Source of the DNA: an uncultured Bacteroidales bacterium
Lineage (GTDB): Bacteria > Bacteroidota > Bacteroidia > Bacteroidales > P3
NCBI GenBank assembly: GCA_900315335.1
Contig: OMYR01000020.1
Coordinates: 24,458-88,457, forward strand
Direction of reading: 5' to 3'
Length of the DNA stretch: 64,000 nucleotides
Numbering within the stretch: the stretch's first letter is position 1; each line of letters begins with the position of its first letter. Shown here piece after piece: positions 63,832 to 64,000 of the stretch. A program made the translations under genes and the position numbers. A model generated the notes under the pieces. The model was not told the origin of the DNA. It was given only the letters and a program-made list of their open reading frames with translations, and did no database searches.

Positions 63832-63943
63832 TTTCTTTGCGCTCCGCACACAAGGTTTCTTTGTGCTCCGCACACAAGGTTTCTTTGCGCTCCGCACACA
63901 AGGTTTCTTTTGTGCTCCGCACACAAGGTTTCTTTTGCGCTCC
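63832..63943 (+). repeat. 24-bp tandem repeat upstream of the DUF6371-like gene
   Basis: Units starting TTTCTTTGCGCTCCGCACAC lie at 63832, 63856 and 63880 (24-bp steps), 63904 (25-bp step) and a partial unit at 63929. Units 2 and 4 have T for C in GCGCTCC. Read on the - strand they give KETLCAER octapeptides in the gene's frame. Confidence 0.9.
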
Positions 63944-63985
63944 CCGCGCGGGGGTGCGAGCCGCACTTGCAAATAACGCATAGCG
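63944..63985 (+). repeat. GC-rich palindromic repeat, end-of-window copy
   Basis: CCGCGCGGGGGTGCGAGCC then GCACTTGCAAATAACGCATA, a variant of the family at 61440 and 62775. Its right side is cut by the end of the window. Confidence 0.75.
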
Positions 63986-64000
63986 ATTATCTTTTTTTAT

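Noticed and set aside
1..64000. tRNA and rRNA genes
   Set aside because: I looked for T-loop (GGTTCGA-type) and rRNA-like stretches in the gaps and saw none; a dedicated scan would be needed to be certain.

Overview
The window is a stretch of an AT-rich chromosome from a member of the Bacteroidota, most likely order Bacteroidales. Supporting signs are the TAnnTTTG(C) promoter core in front of many genes, a short (287-aa) primary sigma factor, the gliding/secretion lipoprotein GldH beside a PSP1-domain protein and a class A PBP, Bacteroidota-type putative porins, DUF4831 and DUF349 proteins, and L31 of the zinc-free type. No rRNA, tRNA, CRISPR array or complete insertion sequence was found. 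The organism cannot be named more closely from sequence reading alone. A secreted GH29 fucosidase and an agmatine deiminase would fit a host-associated, gut-like life (inference).

Layout. 0.1-4.2 kb (+): agmatine deiminase, a WG-repeat secreted protein and a DUF4831 protein. 4.5-9.8 kb (-): TPR membrane protein, RicT/PSP1 protein, GldH and PBP1A. 9.9-12.9 kb (+): dihydroorotate-dehydrogenase-like flavoprotein, four-helix-bundle protein, HolB. 13.3-16.2 kb (-): putative porin and thioredoxin reductase. 16.4-24.1 kb (+): TPM and LemA proteins, topoisomerase IV subunit A, a secreted unknown, UvrB. 24.3-28.5 kb (-): coiled-coil lipoprotein, YfhO membrane protein, cytidine deaminase. 28.6-29.5 kb (+): Dus. 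29.7-33.0 kb (-): a secreted EAK-rich protein, an FGE-like protein, an SAH/MTA-deaminase-type amidohydrolase. 33.4-40.0 kb (+): a complete TetR-TolC-MFP-RND efflux operon ending in a small PII-like protein. 40-41 kb: an 800-bp non-coding gap and L31. 41.2-43.1 kb (-): DUF349 protein. 43.4-49.0 kb (+): NadD, RpoD, FolK, a tiny membrane protein, SufS, YigZ, a thioredoxin-like protein, AroQ. 49.1-50.3 kb (-): OprO/P-type porin. 50.7-51.9 kb (+): an overlapping Panacea-antitoxin/putative-toxin pair. 52.0-53.2 kb (-): MFS transporter. 53.3-59.5 kb (+): GlmM, MetG, a glycosyltransferase, an ECF sigma factor and a GNAT. 59.6-64 kb (-): GH29 fucosidase, then an accessory end with a Fic protein, a DUF6371/toprim-like protein and GC-rich palindromic repeats.

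Three things stand out beyond ordinary gene content. First, at least twelve mostly intergenic sites carry short arrays of a degenerate AT-rich unit with a 21-bp period and a TGTTTAACAC-type or TGTGTGAGATTA-type core. Because 21 is divisible by 3, the arrays read as seven-residue repeats; in one case the array encodes the signal peptide of a predicted secreted protein. Where neighbours run the same way, the oriented core usually reads in the direction of transcription. Second, the Panacea-domain gene overlaps by 11 bases a small gene whose product has only a faint MazF/PemK-like look, so it is a candidate toxin-antitoxin pair with an unassigned toxin. Third, the last 2.6 kb holds an unrelated GC-rich repeat family (an 89-bp period in one block), one copy of which sits in frame inside the DUF6371-like gene between 12-bp direct repeats.
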